A stretch of 64,000 nt of DNA. It comes from Prado023 sp963777855 (GTDB lineage Bacteria > Actinomycetota > Actinomycetes > S36-B12 > CAIYMF01). Position 1 is the first letter of the stretch; every line of letters begins with the position of its first letter. The stretch covers positions 186,001 through 250,000 of the forward strand of contig CAVZRW010000008.1 in assembly GCA_963777855.1 (NCBI GenBank). The letters run 5' to 3'. Positions 47,942-56,976 of this stretch are shown piece by piece. The notes below the pieces were generated by a model. The model made no database searches and was not told the DNA's origin. It saw nothing but the letters and a program-made list of their open reading frames with translations. Position numbers and translations under genes: made by a program.

Positions 47942-50230
47942 CTACGGCTTCTGGCCGCCCGGCGACGGTGCCGGCGTGGCCGCGGGGGGCTGCCCCTGCG
48001 GTGTGGCACCCGGGCTGGGCTGGCCCGGCTGACCCGGAGCCGGGGGCCGTGCTGTCACGGCCGGCTTGGGCACGATCGGCTGACGCTGCGGCGGGGTGCC
48101 CACCTGGCGCGCGGGACGCAGGTTCCACTGGTTGCGCAGGTCCATCGGCACGGGCGCGGTTCCGGCCAGGGCGCCGGACATGGCGGCCTTCCAGACCGGA
48201 CCGGGCAGTGAGGACCCGAACACCTGCGAGTAGTACCGACCGTTGATCACGATGTTCTTCAGCGGGTGGGCGTAGCCACCGCGCGGGTCACCGACCCACA
48301 CCGCCGCACCGAGGTTGGGCGTGGAGCCCGCGAACCACACCGCGGCGTTGTCGTTGATCGTGCCCGTCTTGCCCGTGGTGTCCCGACCCAGCGTCATGTT
48401 CCCGCCGGTCCGGCCGGAGATCGACCCGTCGACGACGTTGGTGAGGATCGCCGCAGTCGCATCGGCCACGTTGCGCGAGATCGCCTGCTTGCACTTGGGC
48501 GCCGGGACCGAGAGCTTCTTGCCCTTGCGGTCGACGATCTTGGTGATCGAGCGGGGCTTGCAGTACTCGCCGTGCGCGCTGACCGTGGCGTAGGCGTTGG
48601 CCATCGTCAGCGGCGAGACCTCGGTGGAGCCGAGGGTGAAGGAGGCGACGACGGCGCTGCGCCCGCCCGGCTGCAGCTCGTCGAGCTTGCCGCCGTTGGC
48701 GTAGGTGACGCCCAGCTTCTGGGCGGCCTCGACCGTGTCGCACACCCCGGCGCGCTTCTCGAGCTCCACGAAGAAGGTGTTCACCGAGTACGCCGCGCCG
48801 CGGAACATGTCGAAGTTGCCCGACGAGGTGGAGTTCGGCACGCGGTAGGGCCGGATCCCGCCGTCGGGCAGCAGCCCGCCGCCGCATCCGCGGAAGCCGG
48901 TGAACTCCTTGACCGACGGGGAGTTGATGACTGTGAAGGGGTCCAGTCCCTGCTCCAGCGCCGCGATCAGGGTGAAGAGCTTGAACGTCGAGCCGGCCTG
49001 CATGCCGCTCGTGCCGCCGTCGGCGAGGTTGACGGCGTAGTTGTAGGTGGTCTTGCCCTTGCCCTTGGTTCCCCACAGCCGGTTCTGGGCCAGCGCCTTG
49101 ACGTTGCCCGAGCCCGGCTCGACCATCGCGATGGCCACCGCCTTGCGGCTGGGATCCTTCGGCGGGATGGCCTCCATCGCGGCCTTGGTGGCCGAGCGCT
49201 GGGCCTTCATGTCCAAGGTCGTGTAGATCTTGTAGCCGCCCGCGGCCCAGGCCTTCTCCCTCTTGGCCGCGGTGGAGCCGAACGCCTTGAGCTCCTTGGC
49301 CTGACGGATGGCGTAGTCGCAGAAGAACGGGGCGAAGGAGGTCGTGCAGCCGTTCCGCGCCACGCGGGGCTTGAGGTACTCCTTGACCTTCATGGCCTTG
49401 GCCTCGCGGGCCTGCTCGACGCTGATGTACCCCAGCTCGGCCATGCGGTTGAGCACGACGTCGCGGCGGGCCTGGGAGAGCTTGGGGTTGCGGGTCGGGT
49501 CGAAGCGGGACGGCTGCTGGACGATCCCGGCCAGCGTGGCGGCCTCGACGAGCTCGAGGTTCTTGGCACTCTTGGAGAAGTAGCGCTGGGCGGCCGCCTC
49601 CACGCCGTAGGCGTTCGCACCGTAGTAGCTGATGTTCAGGTAGCGCTCGAGGATCTCGTCCTTGGTGAGCTTCTTCTCCAGCGCCATCGCGTAGCGCATC
49701 TCGCGCAGCTTGCGGCTGATGGTGTCCTCGCGCGCTGCGGCCTGCTCCTCCTGGGACTCGGCCGCGGTGAGCAGCACGTTCTTGACGTACTGCATCGTCA
49801 GGGTCGACCCGCCCTGGGCCACGCCACCGGCACCGAGGTTGGTCATCGCCGCGCGGGCCATGCCGCGGGGGTCCACCCCGTTGTGCTCGTAGAAGCGGCT
49901 GTCCTCGATCGCCACCACGGCCTCGCGCATGACCGGCGCGACCTTCTCGAGGGTGATCTCGCGGCGGTTCTCCTCGTAGATCGTGGCGATCCGGGTGCCG
50001 TCCGCGGCGTGGACGGTGGTGCGCACGGGCAGGGCCGGTGCGCGGAACTCACGGGGGAGGTCCTCGAAGGAGGAGATCGAGTCGCGTGCGACGATGCCCA
50101 GCGGGCCCACCACGGGCATCGCCATCCCGGCGACCAGGACTCCGGCCAGGGCAGCGATTCCGGCGAAGCCGAGCAGGCGTGGTCCGGCCGATATCACAGA
50201 GCGCCTACCGGGCTCGCGCTGGGGGGTCAT
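47942..50230 (-). CDS. Class A penicillin-binding protein (PonA2-like)
   Basis: 762 residues. Bifunctional enzyme that polymerises and cross-links peptidoglycan. N-terminal TM helix; GT51 glycosyltransferase with IEDSRFYEHNGVDPRG and GGSTLTMQYVKN; transpeptidase with SxxK in GSTFKLFT, SxN in YSVNTFF and KTG in TTGKTGT. A Pro-rich C-terminal tail (about 70 residues) is typical of PonA2-type enzymes. The ATG at 50230 lies six bases behind TAGACT. whiB4, often nearby in actinobacteria, is absent. Confidence 0.95.
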   Translation of the reverse strand: MTPQREPGRRSVISAGPRLLGFAGIAALAGVLVAGMAMPVVGPLGIVARDSISSFEDLPREFRAPALPVRTTVHAADGTRIATIYEENRREITLEKVAPVMREAVVAIEDSRFYEHNGVDPRGMARAAMTNLGAGGVAQGGSTLTMQYVKNVLLTAAESQEEQAAAREDTISRKLREMRYAMALEKKLTKDEILERYLNISYYGANAYGVEAAAQRYFSKSAKNLELVEAATLAGIVQQPSRFDPTRNPKLSQARRDVVLNRMAELGYISVEQAREAKAMKVKEYLKPRVARNGCTTSFAPFFCDYAIRQAKELKAFGSTAAKREKAWAAGGYKIYTTLDMKAQRSATKAAMEAIPPKDPSRKAVAIAMVEPGSGNVKALAQNRLWGTKGKGKTTYNYAVNLADGGTSGMQAGSTFKLFTLIAALEQGLDPFTVINSPSVKEFTGFRGCGGGLLPDGGIRPYRVPNSTSSGNFDMFRGAAYSVNTFFVELEKRAGVCDTVEAAQKLGVTYANGGKLDELQPGGRSAVVASFTLGSTEVSPLTMANAYATVSAHGEYCKPRSITKIVDRKGKKLSVPAPKCKQAISRNVADATAAILTNVVDGSISGRTGGNMTLGRDTTGKTGTINDNAAVWFAGSTPNLGAAVWVGDPRGGYAHPLKNIVINGRYYSQVFGSSLPGPVWKAAMSGALAGTAPVPMDLRNQWNLRPARQVGTPPQRQPIVPKPAVTARPPAPGQPGQPSPGATPQGQPPAATPAPSPGGQKP

Positions 50231-50236
50231 GTGCCC

Positions 50237-50242
50237 AGTCTA
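50237..50242 (-). promoter_or_regulatory. -10 element of PBP gene
   Basis: TAGACT (50242-50237) ends six bases before the ATG at 50230; it overlaps the stop codon of the upstream ArsA-type gene. Leaderless pattern. Confidence 0.5.
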
Positions 50243-51457
50243 AAGCACTTCCCGGGGTCGCCCGGCCTGCCTCGGCCCAGCCTGCGGGTCGCCGAGCAGC
50301 TCTCCGATGAGCCGCAGGCCAGCCAGGTCGTGGACGTCCTGGGACAGGGCTGGGACCGCGACGACGGGCACCGACGGGTTGGCGGCGACGAAGCGCTCGG
50401 CGAGGCGGTGCTGGCGACCGGCCTGGCGCATCCGGGCCGCGTGCAGGTCCAGCAGGCTTGCGGTCAGCGCCTCGTCGGACTCGGCGGCGGGGTCCCCGGC
50501 GCGCAGCCGCTCGGCCCCCGCGCCGGCCAGGTCCGGACTCAGCTCGGGCAGCCGCACCGGGGCCACCCGGTTGAGCACCAGGCCGGCCAGGGGCATCGAC
50601 TCGGTGTCGAGGCGCTCCACGAAGTAGGAGGCCTCCCGCAGCGCGTCGGGCTCCGGCGCGGCGATCACCAGGAACGAGGTTCCGGGCGCGGCGAGCAGCG
50701 CGTAGGTCTGCTCGGCCCGCTCGCGGAAGCCGCCGAACAGGGCGTCGAACGAGGCGACGAACGTCTGCAGGTCGCGCAGCACCTGGGCCCCGACGATCCG
50801 GTTGAGCACGTTGCTGAACACGCCGAGGCTGGCCGACACCAGGCGCATGTAGGCCTTGCCCCCCGCGCGGGCCGGTGCGGCCAGGATCCGGATCAGCCGG
50901 CCGTCCAGGAAGTTGCCCAGCCGCTTGGGGGCGTCGAGGAAGTCCAGGGCAGAGCGCGACGGCGGGGTGTCCACCACGATCAGGTCCCAGGCGCCGTCGG
51001 CCTGGGACTGCCGGTGCAGCTGGCCCAGCTTCTCCATGGCCATGTACTCCTGCGTCCCGGCGAACGAGCTCGACAGCGCCTGGTAGAAGGGGTTGGCCAG
51101 GATCGCCTGCGCACGCTCCGGGTCGGAGTGGGCGACCACGACCTCGTCGAACGTGCGCTTCATGTCCAGCATCATGGCGTCCAGCGAGCCACCGGCCGCC
51201 GGGTCGATCCCGAGGATCGCGGCCGGAGTGTTGTCCAGCTCGGACAGTCCCAGGGACTGGGCCAGCCGGCGGGCCGGGTCGATGGTGAGCACCACCACCC
51301 GTCGGCCCATCTCGGCGGCGCGCACGCCGATCGCGGCCGCGGTCGTGGTCTTGCCCACCCCACCGGAGCCGCAGCAGACCACGATCCGTGTGTCCGGGTC
51401 GGCCAGCAGGGCATCGACCTCCAGCGGTCGGGCCGAGGACCAGGGCAGCGCGGTCAT
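50240..51457 (-). CDS. ArsA/GET3-type ATPase, second of pair
   Basis: 405 residues. P-loop ATPase with deviant Walker A CGSGGVGKTTTAAAIGV, VVLTIDPARRLA and VVDTPPSRSALDFLD. It belongs to the anion-transporting/GET3 group; mycobacteria have a pair (Rv3679-Rv3680) in the same place. They form a hetero-oligomer tied to envelope and nitrite tolerance. The ATG at 51457 overlaps the stop of the first subunit. Confidence 0.9.
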   Translation of the reverse strand: MTALPWSSARPLEVDALLADPDTRIVVCCGSGGVGKTTTAAAIGVRAAEMGRRVVVLTIDPARRLAQSLGLSELDNTPAAILGIDPAAGGSLDAMMLDMKRTFDEVVVAHSDPERAQAILANPFYQALSSSFAGTQEYMAMEKLGQLHRQSQADGAWDLIVVDTPPSRSALDFLDAPKRLGNFLDGRLIRILAAPARAGGKAYMRLVSASLGVFSNVLNRIVGAQVLRDLQTFVASFDALFGGFRERAEQTYALLAAPGTSFLVIAAPEPDALREASYFVERLDTESMPLAGLVLNRVAPVRLPELSPDLAGAGAERLRAGDPAAESDEALTASLLDLHAARMRQAGRQHRLAERFVAANPSVPVVAVPALSQDVHDLAGLRLIGELLGDPQAGPRQAGRPREVL

Positions 51458-52480
51458 GGGCGTGGCTCCGGTCCGAAGCCGGCGGCGCGCAGGGTGGCGG
51501 CCAGCTCGTAGAGCGCGCCGAGGTCGATGCCCCCGGCCAGCGGCGGCAGCGACACCGTGGGGACCCCGGACTCGGCCAGCCGCGCACGCTCCTGCTCGGC
51601 GAGCGCCACCCGCTCGGCGTGATCGCGGGCCTCGTCGAGCAGGGCGTCGACGACGACGTCCACCGACGAGGCGTTGCGCGGGGTCACGACGTCGGCGGCG
51701 CGCACGGCCGTGGCGATGCCGGCGCGGTCCAGGCTGCCGGCCAGCGCGGCCTCGCACTGCTCGGGCGTGAGCACCGGGGGCTGGTCGGCGTTGACCACCA
51801 CCGCCCCGACGGGCAGCTGCTCGCCGCGCAGCTCGGCGACCGCGTCGAGGGTCTCCTGCACCGGCATCTCCTCGAGGAGGGTGACCAGGTGCACCGCCGT
51901 CTCGCGGCGAGCGCATGACCGCCATCACCGAGTCGGCCTGGCCGTGGATGGGCCCCACCCGGGCGAGCCCGGCCACCTCGGAGTTCACGTTCAGGAACCG
52001 GGTGATCCGCCCGGTCGGTGGCGCGTCCATGACGACCGCGTCGAACACCGGCCCCGTCGGGCCCATCCGCTTGACCGCCTCGATGGCCTTGCCGGTCAGC
52101 AGCACGTCGCGCACCCCGGGGGCGATGGTGGTGGCGAACTCGATCGCCCCGATCCGGGAGAGCGCCGAGCCCGGCGCGGCGCAGGTTGTAGAACATCTCG
52201 AGGTACTCCAGCAGGGCGGCCTCGGGGTCGACGGCCAGCGCCCGGACCTCGCCACCGCCCGGGCGCCACGGCGACGCGGCGCTCCTCGTAGGGCAGCGGC
52301 GCGGTGTCGAACAGCTGGGCGATGCCCTGGCGGCCCTCGACCTCGAGCAGCAGGGTGCGGCCGCCCCTCGGCGGCCAGGGCCAGGGCCAGGGCCGCAGCC
52401 ACGGTCGTCTTGCCGGTACCGCCCTTGCCGGAGACCACGTGCAGGCGCACTCCGGGGAACAGCCGGCGGCCTGGGGTCAC
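51454..52480 (-). CDS. ArsA/GET3-type ATPase, first of pair (frame breaks)
   Basis: About 340 residues. The P-loop VVSGKGGTGKTTVAAALALA, IEFATTIAPGVRDVLLTGK, VVMDAPPTGRITRFLNV and the C-terminal DVVTPRNASSVDVVVDALL match the partner of the downstream ATPase. The conserved parts lie in different frames, with changes near 52365, 52190 and 51905 and perhaps near 52270, so this is the most damaged gene of the window. These are probably sequencing errors. GTG start overlaps the stop of the MBL gene (GTGA). Confidence 0.85.
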
Positions 52481-53316
52481 GGCGCCAGACTATTGCCGTC
52501 GGCCTGCGCCGTCCGGTCGAGCAGGTACTCGCGCTGGGCCGCCAGCGACAGCCGGGCCGCCCAGCGCAGGTGGGCCGGCACCTCGGGGTAGGCCGCGTCG
52601 AGCAGGCCCTCGTCGTCATCGACTCCCTCGGCCAGCGCCTGGGCCACGGACTGCAGGCGTGCGGCGCGGTGCGCGGCATAGGCATCGAGCAGGGAAACCG
52701 GGTCGGCGGCCGCCGGTCCGTGGCCGGGCAGGACCCAGCCCGCACCCTGCGCGTCGGCTAGGGCGCGCAGGCGGGCCAGGGAGCCCAGGTAGCTCCCCAG
52801 ATGTCCATCAGGGTGGGCTATGACAGCACTGCCCCGTCCCAGGACCGTGTCCCCGGTCAGCAGCGCACCGTCCCCGGGCAGCCAGAACGACAGGCTGTCG
52901 CGGGTGTGACCCGGGGTCGCCACCACGTGCAGAACCAGGCCGTCGACCTCGACCACGTCGCCGCCGTGCAGGCCCTCGGCGCCATGCCGGTGCGTCGGGT
53001 CCAGGGCCCGCACCGGGGCGCCGGTCCGCGCGTGGAGGTCCCGCGCGCCAGCGCTGTGGTCGGCGTGCCCGTGGGTCAGCAGCACCAGGGCGATCCGCGT
53101 GCCACGGGCCTCGGCCGCGACGACCAGCGCCTCGAGGTGTCCCGGGTCCTGGGGTCCCGGGTCGACCAGGACTGCCCGCGCGGAGCCCGGCTCGGCCAGG
53201 AGCCACGAGTTGGTGCCGTCCAGGGTCATCGGCCCGGCGTTGGGGGCCAGGACCGCCTGCGCCCGGGTGGTGACCCACCCTCCGGACCAATCCGCGGTCG
53301 AACCCAGGGGGCGCAT
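52477..53316 (-). CDS. Metallo-beta-lactamase fold hydrolase
   Basis: 279 residues. Zinc motif LTHGHADHSAGA with later ligands in VVATPGHTRDS, LLTGDTVLG and VLPGHG. It has the C-terminal helical region of LACTB2-like/Rv3677c-type proteins (possible nuclease or thioester hydrolase). The ATG overlaps the stop of the NUDIX gene by one base; its own stop overlaps the ArsA start. Confidence 0.88.
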   Translation of the reverse strand: MRPLGSTADWSGGWVTTRAQAVLAPNAGPMTLDGTNSWLLAEPGSARAVLVDPGPQDPGHLEALVVAAEARGTRIALVLLTHGHADHSAGARDLHARTGAPVRALDPTHRHGAEGLHGGDVVEVDGLVLHVVATPGHTRDSLSFWLPGDGALLTGDTVLGRGSAVIAHPDGHLGSYLGSLARLRALADAQGAGWVLPGHGPAAADPVSLLDAYAAHRAARLQSVAQALAEGVDDDEGLLDAAYPEVPAHLRWAARLSLAAQREYLLDRTAQADGNSLAP

Positions 53317-54299
53317 CAGCCCGTGCCCCGTTCCTCGGACCCGGCGGGGGCCTGCGACCCGGCGAGCACCGCGCCGGTGTAGCCGTGGACGAGCACCCAT
53401 TCGAGTGCGTCGCCGACCAGGCGCGCGCGGGGCAGCAGCGGCACCGTCGTCCGGGTGCGCGCCCAGTCGAGGGCGCTGCGCGTTGAGGGATGGCCGGCGA
53501 GGTCGGCGAGCACCGCCACCGTGGGGGGCAGCATCGGCATCGAGCCGCCGGCGTGGGCGGTCAAGGCCCCGTCCGGTGACATCCATCGCGACCCGGCGGT
53601 CTCCGTCTCGTGGGCCAGGACCGACTGGCCCTCGGGCAGGGCCGCCAGCAGGAAGCGGGTGTCGAACCGGCGGCCCTCGACCTCGGGGGTGATCCAGTGC
53701 GCGACCGGGACAAGGGCCCCCGCGTCGATCACCAGCCCGCGACGTTCGAGGACCTCCGGGAAGCCGGCGGCCGTCTCCGAGGCTGCCCGGTCCTCGGCCC
53801 AGTCGGCGTCGGCGACCGGCGTGCGGCCCTCGGCATCGACGGCCAGCAGGACCCCGGCCTCCTCGAAGGTCTCGCGCACCCCGGCCACCACGAGGGCGGC
53901 TGCCAGCGACCCGGCTGCCAGCGACCCCGCGTTGCCGTCCGGTGCGACGTGCCCCCCTGCCCCCTTGGACCCACCGGCCCCCGCGGGCGCTGCGGAGTCC
54001 TCGGCACGGGCGGCCCGCTCCGGCCCGGGGGGCCCGATCCAGTCCCCGCCCGGCAATGGGCCACGCACGAGGGGGCGTGCATCGGCCTGCGGATCGACCC
54101 GGCCTCCGGGGAACACGTGCATCCCCGGGGCGAAGGCCATGGACCCCGGCCGGCGCATGAGCAGCACCTCGAGCCCGCCGTCGCCGTCGCGCACCAGCGC
54201 GACCGTCGCGGCTGGAACGGCAGGAGGCACCGTCCAGCGCCCGCCGTGGGCCAGGGCCCGCGCGCGGGCCACCAGCTCCCGGGGCATCTGGAGGGCCAC
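53316..54299 (-). CDS. NUDIX hydrolase with interrupted Nudix box (NUDT19-like)
   Basis: 327 residues. It starts VALVRDGDGGLEVLLMRRPG, has PGGRVDPQADAR, then an insertion of about 65 residues, and only then GVRETFEEAGVLL. So the Nudix box is split, as in the NUDT19/RP2 group that acts on coenzyme A. The insert contains a short repeat (AGSLAAGSLAA). The gene ends overlapping the MBL gene and starts one base from the ridA stop. Confidence 0.82.
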   Translation of the reverse strand: MALQMPRELVARARALAHGGRWTVPPAVPAATVALVRDGDGGLEVLLMRRPGSMAFAPGMHVFPGGRVDPQADARPLVRGPLPGGDWIGPPGPERAARAEDSAAPAGAGGSKGAGGHVAPDGNAGSLAAGSLAAALVVAGVRETFEEAGVLLAVDAEGRTPVADADWAEDRAASETAAGFPEVLERRGLVIDAGALVPVAHWITPEVEGRRFDTRFLLAALPEGQSVLAHETETAGSRWMSPDGALTAHAGGSMPMLPPTVAVLADLAGHPSTRSALDWARTRTTVPLLPRARLVGDALEWVLVHGYTGAVLAGSQAPAGSEERGTG

Positions 54300-54761
54300 T
54301 CAGGCGATCTCCACCAGGACCTCGACCTCGACCGGGGCATCCAACGGGAGCACGGCGACCCCGACCGCCGAGCGCGCGTGGATCCCGGCCTCGGCGAACG
54401 CCTCGTGCAGCAGCGTGCTGGCCCCGTTGATCACGCCCGGCTGCCCGGTGAACCCGGGCGCCGAGGCCACGAAGCCCACCACCTTGACCACCCGCACCAC
54501 CCGGTCGAGGTCCCCGACCTCGGCGCGGATGGCGGCGATCGCATTCAGCGCGCACTGCGCGGCCATGGCCGCAGCGTCCTCGGGGCTGACCTCGGCGCCG
54601 ACCTTCCCGGTGCCCATCAGGGCTCCGTCGGCCATGGGCAGCTGGCCGGAGGTGTAGATGTGGTTGCCCGAGCGGATCGCCGGCACGTAGGCCGCGACCG
54701 GGGCAGCCACCTGCGGCACGGTGTGGCCCAGGGCGGCCAGGCGGTCCTCGACGGAGCCCAT
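54300..54761 (-). CDS. RidA family protein
   Basis: 153 residues. RidA/YjgF fold: IRSGNHIYTSGQLPMADG, ALNAIAAIRAEVGDLDRVV and HARSAVGVAVLPLDAPVEVEV (in two parts). The catalytic Arg of enamine deaminases is at HARSAVG. It may deaminate reactive enamines/imines. The position between the DUF4177 gene and the NUDIX gene matches mycobacterial Rv3678c. Confidence 0.92.
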   Translation of the reverse strand: MGSVEDRLAALGHTVPQVAAPVAAYVPAIRSGNHIYTSGQLPMADGALMGTGKVGAEVSPEDAAAMAAQCALNAIAAIRAEVGDLDRVVRVVKVVGFVASAPGFTGQPGVINGASTLLHEAFAEAGIHARSAVGVAVLPLDAPVEVEVLVEIA

Positions 54762-54762
54762 C

Positions 54763-54927
54763 TCAGGCCACCGGTCGCTTGAAGTAGGCCACCAGCTGCT
54801 CGGGGTTGGGCCCGGGCACCACCTGCACCAGCTCCCAGCCGTCGGCTCCCCAGTTGTTGAGGATCTGCTGCGTGGCGTGGATCAGCAGGGGGGCGGTCGC
54901 ATACTCCCAGCGGGTTCGGTCAGACAT
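54763..54927 (-). CDS. DUF4177 family small protein
   Basis: 54 residues beginning MSDRTRWEYATAPLLIHAT, with NNWGADGWELVQVV and LVAYFKRPVA, typical of DUF4177. No function is known. The ATG at 54927 sits six bases behind TAGATT and the stop is one base before ridA, so this small gene leads the ridA-NUDIX-MBL-ArsA series. Confidence 0.85.
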   Translation of the reverse strand: MSDRTRWEYATAPLLIHATQQILNNWGADGWELVQVVPGPNPEQLVAYFKRPVA

Positions 54928-54933
54928 GGCGCC

Positions 54934-54939
54934 AATCTA
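54934..54939 (-). promoter_or_regulatory. -10 element of the DUF4177-ridA-ArsA operon
   Basis: TAGATT (54939-54934) ends six bases before the DUF4177 ATG; no ribosome binding site. Leaderless pattern. It would drive the overlapping minus-strand genes down to 50240. Confidence 0.5.
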
Positions 54940-54993
54940 GCGCCCGGGGACGCCGGGCGACGGTCCAGCCGACGTTGGCCCGGCCGGCCCGCC

Positions 54994-55668
54994 TCACCGC
55001 GCGCGCCGCTCCAGCCGGTCGACGTCGAGCAGGGTCACCGAGCGCTGCTCGATGCGGATCCACCCCCGCGCCGAGAAGTCCGCCAGGGCCTTGTTGACGG
55101 TCTCGCGGGAGGCGCCGACCAGCTGGGCGAGCTCCTCCTGGGTCAGGTCGTGGGTGACCTGCAGCCCCTCGGCGGTGTCCTCGCCGAACTTCGAGCCCAG
55201 CTCGAGCAGCGCCTTGGCCACGCGGCCGGGCACGTCGGAGAACACGAGGTCGGCCAGGGCCTCGTTGGTTCGGCGCAGCCGCCGGGCCAGCGAGGCCAGC
55301 AGGGAGACCGCCAGGTCGGGTCGGCCCACCAGCCACGGCAGCAGTGCCTCGTGGCCCATCCACAGCACCTTGGCATTCGTCACCGCCACCGCGGTGGCGG
55401 TCCGGGGGCCGGGGTCGAACAGCGACAGCTCGCCGAGCATCTCGCCGGCACCGAGCACCGCGATCAGCGACTCGCGACCGTCCGAGGCGGTGTGCCCGAG
55501 CTTGATCTTGCCCGACTCGATGAGGAACAGCTTGTCGCCGGCCTCCCCCTCGGTGAAGAGCACGTCCCCACGCGAGAGGCGCAGCTCGACCATCGAGGCG
55601 CGCAGTGCGGCTGCGGCGTCGTCGTCCAGTGCGGAGAACAGCGGTGCGGTGCGCAGGCGGTCCTGCAC
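54994..55668 (-). CDS. crp: Crp/Fnr family transcriptional regulator
   Basis: 224 residues. cNMP-binding domain (GDKLFLIESGKIKLGH, GEMLGELSLFDPGPRTATAV), dimer helix, and winged HTH (LTQEELAQLVGASRETVNKAL). It matches the mycobacterial Rv3676 type of cAMP receptor, a global regulator. GTG start at 55668 follows GGGAGGAG. It sits next to rsiG and nth, as in other actinobacteria. A TAGGCT (55716-55711, minus) may be its -10. Confidence 0.93.
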   Translation of the reverse strand: MQDRLRTAPLFSALDDDAAAALRASMVELRLSRGDVLFTEGEAGDKLFLIESGKIKLGHTASDGRESLIAVLGAGEMLGELSLFDPGPRTATAVAVTNAKVLWMGHEALLPWLVGRPDLAVSLLASLARRLRRTNEALADLVFSDVPGRVAKALLELGSKFGEDTAEGLQVTHDLTQEELAQLVGASRETVNKALADFSARGWIRIEQRSVTLLDVDRLERRAR

Positions 55669-55724
55669 GGTATCGCTCCTCCCAGGCCGTCGTCCGTCCC
55701 CCCGTCGCCGGCGAGCCTAGTGGG

Positions 55725-56222
55725 CTACCGCAGCCCGATGTCGGGCAACGCGGTGAGGGCCAGCGTCGGATCCTGCCGGTAGCGGGCGATCAGCTGGAGG
55801 GTGGCCTCGTCGAGGCGGTGGTGGATCTCGCGGCGCATCGCCGAGAGGTCGGCCTCCGCCTCCTGGAGCTCGGCCACGAAGGCCTCCACCTGCGCCTCGT
55901 CGGCGGGGTCCACCAGCCGCGTCCACAGCCCGTGCAGGTCGGGCAGGGCCTCGATGCCGTGGGCCTCACGCACGGAGAGGTTGGCCAGGCGGCGGTGCAC
56001 CCCGCCGGACTCGGCGAGCACCGAGGTGAGCCGGCCGACGATGTCTCCGTCGGAGCTGCCCTTGGTCAGCAGGTCGATCCGGGCCTGGAGGATGCGCCGC
56101 CAGTAGGAGACCCGGGCCTCCTCGTCACCGAGCTCCTTGCGCAGGGAGCGCAGGTTGTCCAGGGTCAGTCCGGCGTAGGCCGGATCGACCTCGGGGGGTG
56201 GCGCAGCGGGCTTGGTTGCCAT
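55725..56222 (-). CDS. rsiG: RsiG-like c-di-GMP-binding anti-sigma factor
   Basis: 165 residues, all helical. Residues 35-50 fit the RsiG c-di-GMP motif E-x3-S-x2-R-x3-Q-x3-D exactly (Glu35, Ser39, Arg42, Gln46, Asp50). A second copy is at 123-138 (Glu123, Ser127, Arg130, His134, Asp138), with His in place of Gln. Known RsiG proteins hold sigma factor WhiG when c-di-GMP is bound, controlling sporulation or type IV pili. No whiG gene is in the window. ATG 56222 follows GGGAGAG. It is divergent from nth. Confidence 0.82.
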   Translation of the reverse strand: MATKPAAPPPEVDPAYAGLTLDNLRSLRKELGDEEARVSYWRRILQARIDLLTKGSSDGDIVGRLTSVLAESGGVHRRLANLSVREAHGIEALPDLHGLWTRLVDPADEAQVEAFVAELQEAEADLSAMRREIHHRLDEATLQLIARYRQDPTLALTALPDIGLR

Positions 56223-56256
56223 GTCTCTCCCGGGCTCGCGTGTCGCGGATTGCGCC

Positions 56257-56262
56257 TAGGCT
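56257..56262 (+). promoter_or_regulatory. -10 element of nth
   Basis: TAGGCT ends six bases before the nth ATG in the 46-base gap to rsiG. Leaderless pattern. Confidence 0.45.
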
Positions 56263-56268
56263 AGCCAC

Positions 56269-56976
56269 ATGCCCGCCGTCAGCGCCCCGCCGACGCGCAC
56301 GGCGCTGGTGCGCCGCGCACGCCGGGGGGGTCGGATCCTGGCCGAGGCCTACCCCGACGCCCACTGCGAGCTGGACTTCCAGACCCCCCTGCAGCTGCTC
56401 GTGGCGACCATCCTCTCGGCCCAGTGCACGGACGCGCGGGTGAACATGGTGACCCCCGCGGTGTTCGCCGCCTACCCGACGGCGGCCGACCTCGCCGCCG
56501 CGGACCGCGCCGAGCTGGAGGCGATGATCGAGTCCACCGGGTTCTTCCGGGCCAAGGCCGCCTCGCTGCAGGGGATGGCCGCCCGCGTGGTGCAGGTCTA
56601 CGGCGGGCAGGTGCCCAACCGCCTGGAGGACCTCGTGACCCTGCCCGGGGTGGGGCGCAAGACGGCCAACGTCGTGCTCGGCAACGCGTTCGGCACGCCC
56701 GGCATCACCGTGGACACGCACTTCGGGCGGTTGTCGCGGCGCTTCGGCTGGACCACCCAGCAGGACCCCGAGAAGGTCGAGGCCGAGGTGGGCGCCCTGT
56801 TCCCCCGCTCGGAATGGACGATGCTCTCGCACCGGATGATCTGGCACGGCCGACGGGTCTGCCACGCCCGCAAGCCGGCGTGCGGCGCCTGCCCGCTGGC
56901 CCAGCTGTGCCCCAGCTTCGGCACCGGGCCGATCGACCCGACGGTCGCGGCGGCCCTGGTCAAGGGTGCCTCGTGA
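56269..56976 (+). CDS. nth: Endonuclease III
   Basis: 235 residues. HhH-GPD DNA glycosylase/AP lyase for oxidised pyrimidines. The catalytic Lys is in LPGVGRKTANVVL, the Asp in VDTHFGRLS, and the [4Fe-4S] cluster ligands are CHARKPACGACPLAQLC. The stop overlaps the GTG of the next NUDIX gene. Confidence 0.96.
   Translation: MPAVSAPPTRTALVRRARRGGRILAEAYPDAHCELDFQTPLQLLVATILSAQCTDARVNMVTPAVFAAYPTAADLAAADRAELEAMIESTGFFRAKAASLQGMAARVVQVYGGQVPNRLEDLVTLPGVGRKTANVVLGNAFGTPGITVDTHFGRLSRRFGWTTQQDPEKVEAEVGALFPRSEWTMLSHRMIWHGRRVCHARKPACGACPLAQLCPSFGTGPIDPTVAAALVKGAS

Noticed and set aside
48266..51511. Very long plus-strand open frame (over 1000 codons) opposite the PBP and ArsA genes
   Set aside because: High GC leaves antisense frames open. 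The minus strand carries clear PBP and ATPase motifs; the plus-strand translation has none.
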